Source of the DNA: Puccinia triticina
Lineage: Eukaryota > Basidiomycota > Pucciniomycetes > Pucciniales > Pucciniaceae
Length of the DNA: 64,000 bases
Reading direction: 5' to 3'
Assembly (NCBI RefSeq): GCF_026914185.1
Contig: NC_070560.1
Coordinates: 594,001-658,000, forward strand
Below the pieces are notes generated by a model that did not search any database, was not told the origin of the DNA, and worked only from the letters and a program-made list of their open reading frames with translations. How positions within the stretch are numbered: position 1 is the stretch's first letter; every line of letters starts with the position of its first letter. Shown here in pieces: positions 7,801 through 19,370 of the stretch. A program made the position numbers and the translations under genes.

Positions 7801-8618
7801 TGTGGTGGACAGATCTGTACACGCGTGGGAATCAGGCTTTTCGCGGCGCATGGCGCGCGCCAGGGACATCAAGGTTCAAGCCAGCAAGCCCTCAAGGCTT
7901 CCTCAAGGTTCAATGGCGCGGCGTGGCGCGCTTCCTCAAGGCGTTTCAGGTCTTCTTTTTTATTTCTTTTCTTTTTGTTTCTTTTTCACGCTTCTGTTTT
8001 CCTGTCAGTTTCCTTTCATTATGTTTTGTTAAATTTCTTTTTTTTTCATTTGGCGCGCGTTGGTTAGGTTTTGTATGAGGAGGGTTGGTTTGTTTTGTTT
8101 CTGTTTGTTTGGTTTTGTTTCTGTCTTGTGTCTCGTGTTGTTGTTGCGCGCGTGTGCGCGCTAGGTTGTGATGAGCTGTCTGTTAGATGTCACAAGCTCC
8201 AAAGTTTGAGTTCAGTTCGAACTCCGGCTTTGGAGCGGCATGGACCTACTCTGAACAAAAAGAAAAATTCAGTTCTCCATCGAAATTCAAAGTTAGAAGT
8301 CTTGGCGCTTTCCGCCCGTATCATCCGTTTTTCACACGTCTTCTAAGTTCATTACCCCGCAAAACGCCGATCTCTTCCACCTTACCGGTTTAGATCACAT
8401 CCCTCATCCCGCCGGCAGTATCCCCGGCTCCCTCTCAAACTCAAAACACCGCCGACGCGCATCTCCAGCCGTCAGAAAAATCAACCCCCCCCAACGCTAC
8501 ACGACTCGTCGCGCTCTTTTACGGCCAATCGTAACCGGAGGGCATACACATCTCAGATTCATATTTTCTTTTCCCCTCCCCGAACTGCTGCCGGCCTAGC
8601 ACCGGCCAGAGTTCCTCA
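7801..8618 (+). repeat. 3' LTR of the Ty3 element
   Basis: 818 bp, identical to 284-1101 except G at 8471 against A at 954. It is followed by ACGT, the target duplication. Confidence 0.95.
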
Positions 8619-8622
8619 ACGT

Positions 8623-8644
8623 ACGGCCGTGCATGACGGTGGAC
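8623..8644. repeat. 36-bp palindrome, copy B, right part
   Basis: Completes 270-283; it ends in CGGTGGAC and is followed by AAGTGCAC as in the other copies. Confidence 0.85.
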
Positions 8645-9320
8645 AAGTGCACAGGGCGTGTTGTGCGCGACAGACCCATACGCGCAGCAGTTGCTGCGCA
8701 CGTGCGGTACTTTGCCAGGATCTCCACGGACCGCAGGTGGCCAGGCTCCCTTGCATAGGTGGTGCCAGCTGCGCCGCATACAGAGGCATCGATTCACTGT
8801 AGCACCTCCCTTTCCAGACCCGACGGGTTCCCCTCTGCGTGGCACAGGGGACCTCGTTGACGTGAGTGGGAGCGGGTATCTGGTGAAACTCACGTGTTGT
8901 CCACCGTCATGTACGGCCGTACGTTGCGGTAGACATGTGTGGTAGAGAGGTTGGAATCAAGCGCCTTGCTTCCCATCAATCCCCATCGGCATGCCCAATC
9001 CTGGAGGAGATGTTGAGCGTATCTGCTGTGGCCTTTGGCCCACCACATCCAGTGAATCCCTCAGCCGTGCGACGCATGTGGGACCAGCGCTGACCCACTC
9101 ATGATGATCCATTCTGTAAGCTACACACAGTAGATTGTAGCTGCTCACGTCAGCCCTGTGTCATCAACTCCCAAACAGGCCTTTCTCTAATGTCCACCAA
9201 ACATTTTCATGTGAGATTGCGTCAGCGGCGGGTAGAGTGGCAATGGCTGCACCCTCAATGAAAGGTAGGCTGCATGTGCGCACAAAACTCTCGGCCACAT
9301 CACAAAGGACCGGTGCTGTC
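8645..9320. other. Non-coding stretch of the large element
   Basis: No convincing ORF, and codon structure is poor on both strands. It holds palindrome copy C and leads into the promoter of the next gene. Confidence 0.5.
8899..8934. repeat. 36-bp imperfect palindrome, copy C
   Basis: Same orientation as copy A and differs from it by a single base (TAGAC for TGGAC at the right end). Confidence 0.85.
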
Positions 9321-9327
9321 TATAAAA
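9321..9327 (+). promoter_or_regulatory. TATA box of the 9455 gene
   Basis: TATAAAA lies 128 bp before the ATG at 9455, followed by a C/T-rich leader as expected for a fungal Pol II promoter. Confidence 0.6.
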
Positions 9328-9454
9328 GCCCCACTCCCAATCACGCTGGCCTCTCCTGTCCCCCATCACTTCGTCTCATTCTGCTCCGACTTGCCTTCCC
9401 AACGCCTGACACCGCACACACCAACTTCACACGACCAACCTCTCACACCCAACC

Positions 9455-11478
9455 ATGGATGATTCCGAGCAGCCAGGCCTACCAACCTCAAGATCTCCTG
9501 CTGAAGACCCTCCTCGCGCAATGTCATCCACTCCACCTCCGAGTAAGGAGACTTTTTCCTGTCTAGCTAGCCACTTGATCCTGATTGTCTTGTGTCTATG
9601 TTTGTCATAGCCGAATATGAAGTTGAGCAGAACCTCCCGCCCAAACCACTCCCCGCACTGTCTTTCACACAATTTGCACTCCAGTCGGCCTTTGGTGCAC
9701 CCCAGCGTTTGTTAAATCCTGAGGAATCCATCCTTTGCACTGAAATCCAAGAAATTACCCCGGAAGAATTCAGTCGTTCTATTGAAGCTGCCGCCCGCTC
9801 AACCGAAGAGATCCTTTCCCTTAAGCTTCCCCGCAGCTGTAAACGTATGGCAGAAGAACTTGCAGCTTCTCTCTCCAAAAGAAAACACCGTCAGCCCCTT
9901 CAACATCCCCCCTTGCATCATTGCTGTTCGCTGTTCACTGACACCTCTCTACCATAGGATGTGAAGCCACAGGTGTTGTTTCTGACAATGAGGACATCAA
10001 AATCACCGACCTCTCCCGAGCCGGCCCCTCAACCGCCAACAAGACTTCCAAATCGCGCCAAAAACCTCGTTCAAGCCGTAAGCCACGCTCCACATCCACC
10101 AAGGCCGTGAATCTGCTCGCCAGCAACCCAAATAACCCATCGATTGCGTCGGACACGGGCACACGTGACATTTCCAACCTTCCTCCTGATCGCATGGCCC
10201 CAGCTTCCGCGACTGGCTACCAATCTTTGGCTGGAGTGAGACAACCTCTGACCTCTACACCCCAGACCAGCACGCCGCTCCCGGACATGAACATTGGTGA
10301 AACGCCAAGCACTACGGTACTTTCAGGTGCCAGAACTTTTGAGCCATGGTCTCCTCTCACGTCGCCTGCTTCAAGCAATTCCACCCGGAATGCGGTACCG
10401 CAAATCGGAACTGTGACATCACCCGATCAAACTTCTCCCAATTCACCTTTGCAACCAAATGACAATCAAAGCGGGCAACGTGCATCTCCTGCTTTGTTCA
10501 ACCCCGCGAGTCGCGAAGCTAGTCCTCTTGCCTCGGAGCAGCGTCCAGTACAAACCTCCACCGCAACCACCAGCGCTATCGCCGGTCAGCCACACGATGC
10601 CACCCCAGACACGGCTGCGGGAAAGCTTACAATCATCAAGTTCGACACAATCCGCGCGCACATCATCAGCATCCACAATACCTTTGAAGGCACTAAACCT
10701 TCTTGGGCAAAATATTGCACTACTTGGGAATCACTAGCGCCCTTGCTTATCAATTGCGCACACGCCATCCAACCTCAAAGTCCCATCGCGCCATCAATCC
10801 ACCACTTGCAACGCACAGCCTGCTCGTACACTTCATGGATTGAGAGTATCACATCACTGGGTGAGTTTATAGTTGATTCAAGGTCCCTTCTGCCCAGTCA
10901 TTTAAACAACCCTCCGTTTTTTCTCAGCTGCACAGTTTTTAGCGCCGTCACAACATGAGCAATGGTATTGCCCAGATCAGATTGACTTTCCCAAGCTGAC
11001 CAGTTTTGGCGACAAGGAGAAAAATCTCCCACCAGGCTCCTTCATCTCAACGGTTACCAAGACCAATCATCCAGAATCAGTCCTTGTTTGCTGCCTGTTC
11101 CGCCTCTTGCACCCGCCACAATACGTGCAAATTGAATGGGCCAGGATTATTGCCGCTTCTGTGGAGTTGATGGCGGACAACCTCTTCAAACCACCTCTAG
11201 TCACCTCCAATCCCAGCACCGATCACGTCACTCAGGCTGTAGATGCCCTCTGCTATCTCGACACTGTCAAGAACTCCTCATCCACCTTTACCTCATCGAT
11301 TGAGAGTGATAACCCTTTGCCTCCGAGCAAGCAGCGTCTCCACTTGGTTGATGTGCTGCACGAATTCCACAATGTCATCATAGATGTTATCATGGCTTAC
11401 ATCATATACCAAACTCACTACCTTCGCGAGGCGCCCTTGAACTCAGCTCAGAAGAAGGCAAACAACCGCGCCAATTGA
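9455..11478 (+). CDS. Unknown four-exon protein, 606 aa, inside the large CACTA-like element
   Basis: I do not recognise this protein. Exons are 9455-9542, 9611-9889, 9958-10860 and 10928-11478; phases agree and the sum is 1821 nt. Introns are 68, 68 and 67 bp. Donors are GTAAGG, GTCAGC (weak) and GTGAGT; acceptors are TAG, TAG and CAG; intron 2 has a CTGAC branch-like site. The ATG follows a TATA box and lies in AACCATGG. The N-terminal part has a short acidic/helical block (residues 30-120), the middle is a long Ser/Thr/Pro-rich linker, and the C-terminal 220 residues look folded (EGTKPSWAKYCTTWESLAPL; YVQIEWARIIAASVEL). After TGA at 11476 the same frame stays open to 11964, so the protein is probably truncated by a nonsense change. 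Its place inside a transposon suggests an accessory or lineage-specific element gene. Confidence 0.7.
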
Positions 11479-11964
11479 CAGCCCCCTCAGGACACACCCC
11501 AAACAACTGTTGCTAGCACTTCTGACAATCCTTCAGACGTAGCTTGCCTCCCCGAAGATGCTGCCCACCACCTCCAACTATATCAAAAAAAACAAAATTA
11601 TCAGCCACTTATCTATTTAATTGTCCTTGCGGGAGTACGGGGTCTGTTTGTGACATCGAGGGACCACCAGATTGCAGGAACTTCGGCATGTATGTCATTC
11701 ATCCAAGCGATGTCAATCATCAAACAGCACTCAACAACCATCCACGTGCCCAGGGAACCTATTTGGAAGAATACCTCTGCATATCTGGTCAAGATCTTCT
11801 CTCCAATATTCCAGTCACCGGACAAGATCTGCCCCCTTGCTCACATCAAATTGCCTACACGAATTGAGCTCGCAGAGGTGATATCGAATGATTTCCTCAA
11901 TCAGTGGGAGACCTGGAAACCGAGTTCCCCTTTTCTTCTCCCGCATGCTACTCAGTCTAAGTAA
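11479..11964 (+). pseudogene. In-frame continuation of the 9455 gene after TGA
   Basis: 162 codons including the stop, open in exactly the frame of exon 4 and beginning right after TGA 11476-11478. The translation is protein-like (LIYLIVLAGVRGLFVTSRD, LPTRIELAEVISNDF). A CGA to TGA change would explain the break. An unrelated overlapping ORF is less likely because no frame change is needed. Confidence 0.6.
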
Positions 11965-12784
11965 AGGGTCCACGATGGGCCATGTGTTGTGTATTTGCCA
12001 GTTATCTCACTCATTTGCTTCCCGTTGTACATACTCTCAAGACCTGTACCTTCTGGTTTTCCACTGCCACCCTTATCACATATGTGTGCCTGTGCCGTCA
12101 CAAAATGCAGCAGCGCACTAAATCCTCTGACCCTTAGTGGTCCTTGCGCTTCCTATCAAGGCACATGCCCTATGCTCAGGATTACGGTAAGCCTCTGCCA
12201 GACGAAAGGAACTGTGAGGATTCCATTTCATAAAATCATGGTCTGGTAGTTTCAGCCCTTGGATGTGTGTCTGAGCAACGCATGCAACCAGAACTGCAGT
12301 GCATGGCCTGAATTACCCGCCGTCGAGCTTGAACAGACAATAACAGGGGGTGATAGTAGGAATAGATATTATAATGACCCGGGCAGCGTAAGACTCCTCC
12401 ACTGAAAAACCCTATCCCAACCAAGTCTTACGCCCTCTTCTCCCTCTTTTGCCTGATCCTCGACGGTTTCTGCCAATCTTTGACTTTGAGCTTGAATCGT
12501 GTGCTGGGATGGTTCCTCAAGTTGTAGGGGCTCTTCTGGGAGCGGGTTATCTCTGAAGCGTGCTCCACCTGCCAACAACGCACTGTCAGCCAACAGACTC
12601 TGAGACAAAAGCTGACTGCACTCACACCCAACGCAAGTAAGCTGCTTCCCGACAGTGATGCTTGACCTGCCACACCGCCAAACCTGATGTAATCACCTCT
12701 TCTAGTAGTCTGAAAGATCCCGTGGGCTTGTGCGCTGTTTGCCGCGAGCATGATTCGACCAAGTTTAGACTAGCCCAATCACCG
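11965..12784. other. Intergenic stretch with possible minus-strand exons
   Basis: Open minus-strand frames at 12369-12608 and 12428-12751 have GT/AG candidates between them, but I could not join them into a convincing gene. The rest has no ORF worth calling. Confidence 0.35.
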
Positions 12785-13409
12785 TCAGCACATGTTCACT
12801 TCAGTAGCTCCGGAATAACCAGAAATATGCTGCTTGAAAATGCTGACCTGACTCTTGGCCTGATCCACAACTTCCACAGACCCCACACAGCCAACAATTG
12901 GATTGATGTGGACCTTGACAACATAGACCGTGCCGACAGCGTGTGCATGTTGAAATTCGTGAGCAAGAGGAAAGTGTCCCCGGTGAAACTGCCAGTTGAG
13001 CCGCTCCACACAAATGACTGGGTGACTGGCTCCAGATCGAACAAATAGTTTGCCAGAAAAAAATAATTGAGTGCAGAAGTTGTATAGTATGGGTGGAACC
13101 GTTGCCCCTGAAGACTTGAGGACAACCTCATACTCTTGGTAGGCTGCGAATGAGGATTCAGGAGGGAGCTGATGAGACACAAGGCAAGTTCGGATGTGTA
13201 ACTCGTCTCCAACACATTCTATCCGGGTGCGATCGGTGTTGGCGAGATGAATATTCCCGGCGACTTCAATCATCTTGATGAGAATCAGGGATTAGTGGGA
13301 CCTTCAGTCCTCGAAATATTTATGTTGGGCATAAGTCACCCACCTCTCTCTTGTGGTTAGACTGACCAAATTGTGCCCATGCCCGAGCCTCGCCAAGTGT
13401 GCCTTTGAC
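12785..13409 (-). CDS. 3' part of an unknown minus-strand gene (184 aa seen)
   Basis: Two exons join in phase: 13409-13344 (VKGTLGEARAWAQFGQSNHK..) and 13273-12785, ending in TGA. The intron is 13343-13274, 70 bp, donor GTGGGT, with an acceptor ending CAAG. The upstream boundary at 13409 is preceded on the minus strand by CTGACCC and TTTCTTACCAG, a typical branch site and acceptor, so more exons lie towards higher coordinates; I could not identify them. Visible parts are YQEYEVVLKSSGATVPPILY and a His/Val-rich segment (PLAHEFQHAHAVGTVYVVKV). I think it could be the C-terminal region of a transposon-encoded protein of rust fungi, from memory of similar sequences only. No catalytic motif is evident. 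Confidence 0.5.
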
Positions 13410-13687
13410 CTGGTAAGAAAGGGTCAGATCCACATATTAGCTGTCCTTGATGTACGTCACTGAACAGGTGGATGAATGATTGCATGGGGAAATCCTGGCC
13501 CTTCTGCATTTCCCTTTCACTGGTCATGGTCCTGCGTCACATCACATCACCCCCTGACTAATGCTTTGGCTCTTGTAGGCCCGAATTTGGTTGATGGTGG
13601 GGTTGTGATGGCTTCTTGCCGGGGCCCCACACCCTTTCACCTTTGGAGCAGTGACGTACCGTTGGCCTTTGTACTCCAGATCTACAT

Positions 13688-13723
13688 GTCCACCCAATTG
13701 TACGGCCGTTCATTGTGGTGGAC
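13688..13723. repeat. 36-bp imperfect palindrome, copy D
   Basis: GTCCACC...GGTGGAC, 36 bp, with TACGGCCGTT centre; more diverged than A-C. Confidence 0.8.
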
Positions 13724-13898
13724 ATCCCACCTTGCCTGGGATGGCCAACCGCATCTTGAAATCAGGCTCCAGTGCAGATGTGAAACGCAGGTGCGGCTGC
13801 CAGCAGTTTTCCACATGGCGGCAAACTTCTGATAGCTTCTTGCTGCACCATCACACTGGGCTACCCAGCCACGAACTCAAGTCCAATAACAACAGAAA

Positions 13899-13938
13899 CT
13901 GGGGAACAGCCTGTTGTAGTACACAGGCTGTTCCCCAG
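13899..13938. repeat. Perfect 16-bp inverted repeat (hairpin)
   Basis: CTGGGGAACAGCCTGT (13899-13914) and its exact reverse complement (13923-13938) around 8 bases. GGGGAACAGCC recurs at about 23275 and GGAACAGCCTGTGG at about 61137. Confidence 0.8.
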
Positions 13939-14455
13939 CTTGCCTTATCTGCACCTGGTGTCCCGAAAAGGAGGTGTTCTTTCTTGTGGGCTCATCGGAC
14001 CCTAAACCCCTCTCTACTCCAACGTCTCAAAAGACAACCGCAGTTGGCCAATTACCTTCCCTCACCATTTGACATCACTGGCAATGCTTGCTGCACATAT
14101 TCTGCGCGGGCACAGTGGGATCAAGGTTGTGTGATACATTTCCCGGCGCAGAGATATTGACGCCTCACCCGGTGGGTCTTTCAAAATACCCCGGCAGGTA
14201 TTGTTAAATTGGACATCACAGTTGTCCTCTGTGGGTTGCTTCTTTCATTCGTGCTCGCGAGAGCCACCCGGCACCTCCTGTGGCGGGCACGTGGACTATC
14301 ACATGACATCGAGATTGTAATGCAAAATTCATCTATCACACTGGGGTTCCCGCAACCCCAACTTTGATGAGGGACCACTACAAGATCCCCCCTTTGGAGC
14401 AGAACCTGACCCCAAAAGTCTCACACGTTATGCGGAACCTGGTGTGCACGTCACA

Positions 14456-14479
14456 GGGGGGGGGGGGGGGGGGGGGGGG
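14456..14479 (+). repeat. G24 homopolymer
   Basis: An uninterrupted run of 24 G. Similar runs occur at 37267 (20), 47238 (17) and about 50629. Confidence 0.9.
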
Positions 14480-16382
14480 CGGGCAAAAGGACACTGTGTT
14501 TGGCGGTGGCCATCCTGCCAATTAATTGATCATGAGTGTCTCAAGGTTGCTTGTCACTCAAGGGCTTTTATAAGGGCCGCAGATGACTCACACAAAGCGC
14601 AATATTTACCACACTGCATTCAGCCTATGAGGCGCTGAGGAGACTGTCAGCTCTCACAGGATCTTGTGGTATGGGAAGGAGACAGCATGAATATAACAGA
14701 CACATCCATGGGTGTCAGGATATATGGGATTGTCGGCAGGCTTGAATCTGCCAGAAGTCTCTTTGACACTCCGTGGGACAGCGGGAAACATTGGAGGAGC
14801 AAATAATGACAATCCAGTGAGCTCATGTGGCAGCAATACACAAAACTAACAGCCAGTCCAAGGAGCAAAATCAAATTCCATCTATTGATTCTCTCAATAA
14901 ACCAGCACAGCTCATTCATGGTCTGCATGGTGCATGGGGCTCCTGGTGTCCATGGAAATGAGATTGGAGGGAGGATGGCTCATGGAATACAGAATTTAAA
15001 CCCAATCTACTTCACAAGAAAGACAGATCTAATGTTAGCTTTGTGATGTACAGTGGAGTGGCTCATTGGGGCTGGACGGTGCATGGGATGTGGAGCTAGC
15101 TGAAGATCACAACATAGCGCCCATGGCGAGGGTTAAAATCTTGGGGAGGTAGTGTGACACTCATTGTGTCAGTTTGGTTGGCTTGGGAACTTGGAGGGGA
15201 GATCTGCTGGGCCTTCAGGTGATGTGTTGTAGCCAGGCTCTCCTACACTGTTTCACCACAATAGTGGTGGCTGTAATGCAGGTATCTGAGGAGTGACAGC
15301 AGTGCTCGTCATCCTGCAGAATAGGTATGTGGGTGTATCCTATCATAGTTGGGTCAAGGAAGCCCTAACCCATAGCATGAATGACATGGAGATTTGCGGG
15401 TGGGAATTTTGAAAGAACAATATTAACAATTTCAGTGAGGTGAAGTGCATTCTCACGAGTTTCATGCTCAAACACAGAGCAGTGAAATGGACCCATGCAG
15501 ACCAAAATTTTCCCAACAGACCCATGTGGTTGGTTACAGACCCACTGTTTTCTGGGAATAAGTTGTGTATCTGGCACTGGCCTGAAGTTGGGCCAGCATT
15601 TGGTAGATGGTGATTGAGCATTCCTTTGTGGAGGGAGATGACATGCTTTTTTGCAAGGAGAAACAGACCCATCCATATCTCAGCCACTCAGCATGGCTGA
15701 TCTCATTTTTTTCCGGAGGCCAAGGGACCAGGTACTACTCCGGGGAACCTTTGAGGTGGGTTCATGTATAACACAACAGGAGCTAGCATAATTTACTGTT
15801 CGAAAATAACACACCATGGATCCACATACATGCAAGAATGATATGGATGTGTCAGTGGGGAGGGATTCAGGATGTTGGGCTGTAAGATGTGCCAGATGTG
15901 CAACATCTGATGATTACACAGTTCTCAGAGACGGTGCAGCTCAGGTGGTGAATGTGCCATTGAAACATGTCATGGGTCATCATGAACGCTGGCTCAAGAC
16001 TTCTGAGCCTTCTCTGGTGGCCATTGCATCCCTGCTGCCCTGAAGGTGTGGGACCAAACATGGTGGTTGATCCTCCCACAGTTGCTGAACAAGCCACTGG
16101 GAAACGGTACAAGAAATCATGTCACTTGTCAAACATAAGAGTCAAGCCCTGCAAGGCCCAAATTCCATATATGAAATTCATGGTGACAGCAGCTGATGAG
16201 TTCAATGTGGATTCCAAACTAGTTGTGAAATCTGTTCAACCTGAGTTGAAATGGAGTTCCCCAACGCTTGATGTGAACTTCAAATTCACATGGTTTTAGC
16301 CAACACATGAGATTGGCCTTGCTTCTTCACAACATTAACATGGGACCAACATCAAGTTACAGTTGACATCAGCCAGGGTTAC

Positions 16383-16438
16383 TGAAAGAAATTACGGTCT
16401 GGCACTCTCTGAAGAGTGCCACACATTCCCCCCTGGTG
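16383..16438 (-). repeat. Right terminal inverted repeat of the large CACTA-like element
   Basis: On the minus strand it reads CACCAGGGGGGAATGTGTGG, then the palindromic ACTCTTCAGAGAGT block, then AGACCGTAATTTCTTTCAG. It is nearly the left end at 50779 and 55086. Copia coding resumes directly after it. Confidence 0.8.
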
Positions 16439-19370
16439 CCTACACTCCTCAACAGAATCCTTTCTCTGAGCGAGGCAACAGGACAACAATCGAAAAAGCT
16501 CGCACACTCTTAGGGAGATCAGGATTACCGTTGTCGTGGTGGGGCGAGGCAGTTTTGACTTCAGTCTATCTCGAAAATTGATCACCTGACAGTTCCTTGA
16601 ACTTTGTTTCACCTTACGAATTCTGGAATGGAACGGCTCCCGACTTGTCTCATCTAGTTCCATTTGGTTGTTGCACCGTGGTCTATCTTGAGAAAAATAC
16701 TCAAGCATCAAAATTCTCGCCTTCCAGAACGGAGGCAATCTTTTTGGGTTATGACGAGCATCATCACACATACAAATTGTGGGTGCCGTCTAACTCTAAG
16801 ATTGTTTTCTCTCACCACGTCAACTTCTCACCATCCTGTTTTCCCTTTCTCCCTTCTTCTTCTTCCAGCTCTCTCTCAGACACCACTCTGTTTGACTTTG
16901 GAATCGATCAACATTTAATCTCAGTCCCACTCGATTCAGATGCATCTGAGGAGAATCCAGCAGAGTCTACTGAGCAACAATCTCCAATTGATCAACTTAC
17001 TTTTGATCAACTGTCAAGACCTGTTTCCCCAGTTCTATCCCTTCCGAATTCTCCGCCTTCTCTTCCTACTCCGGTCTCTTCTTCGCAATCTACTTCAGCA
17101 ACGCCTACCAATCATCAATCAACAGTCATTCCTGTTCCTTTTTCCACGGTTAAAGGCTACGCCTATGTCCCGGCCTTTGACAAGGCTCCAAACGACATTG
17201 ACTCTTCCATCAATGCCTCAAACATTCTTCAAAATAGTCGTCGTCCTCGAGCTCTGGTTATCATGCGTCATCAAGCTAACCTTGTGGTTGGGGAGCCTGC
17301 TTCAATCAAGGATCCAAAAACTTATGGTGAAATACTAGGTCGGCTGGATAAAGAACACTGGCTAATGGCTGTAGAAGTTGAACTCAACAATATCATGCGT
17401 CACGAAGTCTGGGTAGTCGCTCCGCTCATTCCAGGCTGTAAACCTTTGGATACAACCTGGGTTTTCAAGCGTAAATTTGATGCCGACGGAGAGCTACTCA
17501 AATACAAAGCAAGGCTCTGTGTTCGTGGTTTTTGACAGATTGAGGGTATTGACTACAATGCAAACTTTGCTCCAACAAGAAGACCAACAACACTCCAAAT
17601 AGTACTTGGTCTTGGCGCCACCTTTGATCTTCAAATTCATCAGATGGATGTTAAGTGCGCATTCCTAAACGGTATTCCTGAAGAAGACCTTTTCATTAAA
17701 GTTCCTTCTGGAGTTGGAATCAAATTGCCTCCAGGTCATGGACTAAAACTTCAAAAATCACTCTACGGCTTGAAACAAAGCCCTCGATGCTGGTATCAAG
17801 CCTTAAGCAATTTCTTTGTGTCTATCAACTTTCTGCCCTCCACCGTTGATCCTTGTCTGTTTGTTCATCAAGACAAATCAAGTTTCTGCTGTGTCTTCAT
17901 TCACGTTGATGATCTAGTCATCATCGGAACCAATGTTCAATTCTTCAAGGACAAGATCACTTCGCGTTTTGAAATGGAGGATCTAGGAGAATGTAAATGG
18001 GTTCTTGGAATGAGGGTCACTTGAAATCGTTCAAACCACACCATCACTCTTTCTCAAGACCGGTACATTCGCAAGATCCTTGAGGAATTCGGAATGATGG
18101 ATTGCAGACCAGTCACTTCCCCCCTTCCTACAAACGCCACTACCTGCCCTATTGACTCTTCGCCACCCGCCGACTACTTTAACTACAGGAGAGCTGTGGG
18201 AATACTTAACTATTTGGTTCAGTGCACTCGTCCCAATCTCGCGTTCCCCTGTAGTTACCTTTCTCAGTATCTCAACAAGCCTTCAAAAACTCATCAAAAT
18301 CATTTCCTTCATGTTATGCGTTATCTTCAGCATTCAAGAAATTTTGGCTTAACGTTGGGCGCTGTTTCCCCTTCCCCTTCGACTCTTCTCGCTTACGTCA
18401 ATGCCAGTTATGCCACAGCAGCTCAAGCATATTCCTTTGCAGGCAGCTCCGTGCTATACAACAGGCTTGTTGGATGGCGTTGTTGTCAGAATAAGAGCCT
18501 GTCCGCTCACTGTCCTTTTCTTGTCCTGTCTGGCCATGTGGCCTTTATCCTGTCCTGTCTGGCCATGTGGCCTTTATCCTGTCCTGTCTGGCCATGTGGC
18601 CTTTATCCTGTCCTGTCTGGCCATGTGGCCTTTATCCTGTCCTGTCTGGCCATGTGGCCTTTATCCTGTCCTGTCTGGCCATGTGGCCTTTTTCCTGTTC
18701 CGTCTGACCAAGTGGTCCTCCTGTTCTGTCTTGTTGTCATGTCTTTGTTTCTAGGCCCCCCTTTGGATCTTGCTGGGGGGCTCTCTAGTTGTGTGTTCTA
18801 AGTCCGCTCCTCGGACATGTAATCAAGTTATCGAGTCTGAGCCAAAAACACTCTAGTCCTTCCTGAGCCATCAACATTCAGCAAAGCTCCTCGGTCAAAC
18901 CCTCCTCCTCGCCTCTCACCATCCCCGTTCGAAAGTGAAATCTTGACAGTTGTCACAAGATGGACCTTGGCGCTCCGGCTCTCTCAACTACTGAAGCAGA
19001 ATATTGTGCTTGCTCAGAAACCGGTCAAGACATCCTCTGGGTCCAGCAATTACTTGACTCGCTTTGTCCTTTCCTGCAAATACCTGTCAATCAAGTCACC
19101 ATGCAATGCGACAATCAAGGCGCAATCGCCTTGCTCAAGAACACTGTGTATAAACAACGAACTCGACACGTTGGTGTTTGCTATCACTGGCTTTGACACC
19201 ACATTTCAAAAACAAAAACCTTTGTACTTTCCTGCATCCCGACCGGAAAGAACATTGCCGACTTTCTCACCAAGTCGCTCACTCCTATTGAAATCAGAGC
19301 CGCTCTTCACAATGTCTCTCTTTTGGACTGTTCCATCAAAGACTAGTATGGCCTATTGAGCACGGGGGGC
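16439..19370 (+). pseudogene. Copia retrotransposon relic (integrase C-end, RT, RNase H)
   Basis: One frame is kept from 16439 to about 18480 without indels, broken only by TGA at 16579, 17533 and 18022. It covers the end of the integrase core (AYTPQQNPFSERGNRTTIEK), its C-terminal region (YEFWNG, AIFLGY), a Ser/Pro-rich linker, and RT (WVFKRKFDADG, MDVKCAFLNG, LYGLKQSPRCWYQAL, HVDDLVIIG). RNase H is interrupted by a 29-bp minisatellite (18527-18700) and resumes in another frame at about 18960 (ALSTTEAEYCACSETGQDI), with another TGA at 19194 and then ADFLTKSLTP in a third frame. A CACTA-like element replaces everything upstream of AYTPQQN. Each TGA sits where homologues have Arg, consistent with CGA to TGA. 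Non-functional. Confidence 0.9.
18527..18700 (+). repeat. 29-bp minisatellite, about six units
   Basis: The unit contains CTGGCCATGTGGCCTTTATC plus CTGTCCTGT, repeated head to tail nearly without variation inside the Copia RNase H region. GGCCATGTGGCC is itself palindromic. Confidence 0.9.

Larger units (their letters stand above)
284..8618 (+). mobile_element. Ty3-type LTR retrotransposon, very young, complete
   Basis: Two 818-bp LTRs (284-1101 and 7801-8618) differ at one base (954/8471). They flank a primer-binding region, gag-protease, pol in the order RT, RNase H, integrase, and a short purine tract. The RT to integrase order and the GPY/F-like tail near the integrase C terminus identify Ty3. 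The target duplication is ACGT (280-283 and 8619-8622), or AACGT if the last A of the LTR is counted in it. Near-identity of the LTRs shows a recent insertion. One probable lesion is visible: an A8 run at 4928-4935 that puts the RT start out of frame. Confidence 0.95.
13410..16382. other. Long non-coding interior of the large element
   Basis: Only weak ORFs of up to 114 codons on either strand, without family motifs. Contains palindrome copy D, the 16-bp hairpin at 13899 and a G24 run. The stretch 15816-16299 has two overlapping plus-strand frames of poor quality. Confidence 0.45.
1..16438. mobile_element. Right part of a large CACTA-like transposon (left end outside window)
   Basis: The right boundary is a terminal inverted repeat ending in CTGGTG at 16438. 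Its reverse complement matches the left ends at 20245, 50779 and 55086: CACCAGGG, then a 20-bp palindrome of the form GGCACTCTC-N2-GAGAGTGCC, then a block like CCGTAATTTTGTCAG. Immediately to the right, Copia integrase coding sequence starts abruptly in mid-domain, so the element interrupts a Copia relic whose 5' part must lie outside the window. No matching left end was seen between 1 and 16400, so the element should start before position 1. It contains two gene models (9455-11964 and 12785-13409), five copies of the 36-bp palindrome and the Ty3 insertion. The CACTA-like label rests on the 3-bp target duplications of the related complete copies; a full-length boundary was not seen. Confidence 0.55.

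Noticed and set aside
7625..8032. Extension of pol into the 3' LTR if module C4 is spliced
   Set aside because: Possible in frame, but the LTR part is not conserved-looking coding sequence; kept only as a note in the module finding.
16379..16771. 130-codon minus-strand ORF across the CACTA end and Copia
   Set aside because: It bridges an insertion boundary, so it cannot be an ancestral gene.
18527..18700. Regular 29-bp repeats that recall a CRISPR array
   Set aside because: The units are contiguous with no unique spacers, and the setting is a eukaryotic Copia relic. It is a minisatellite.
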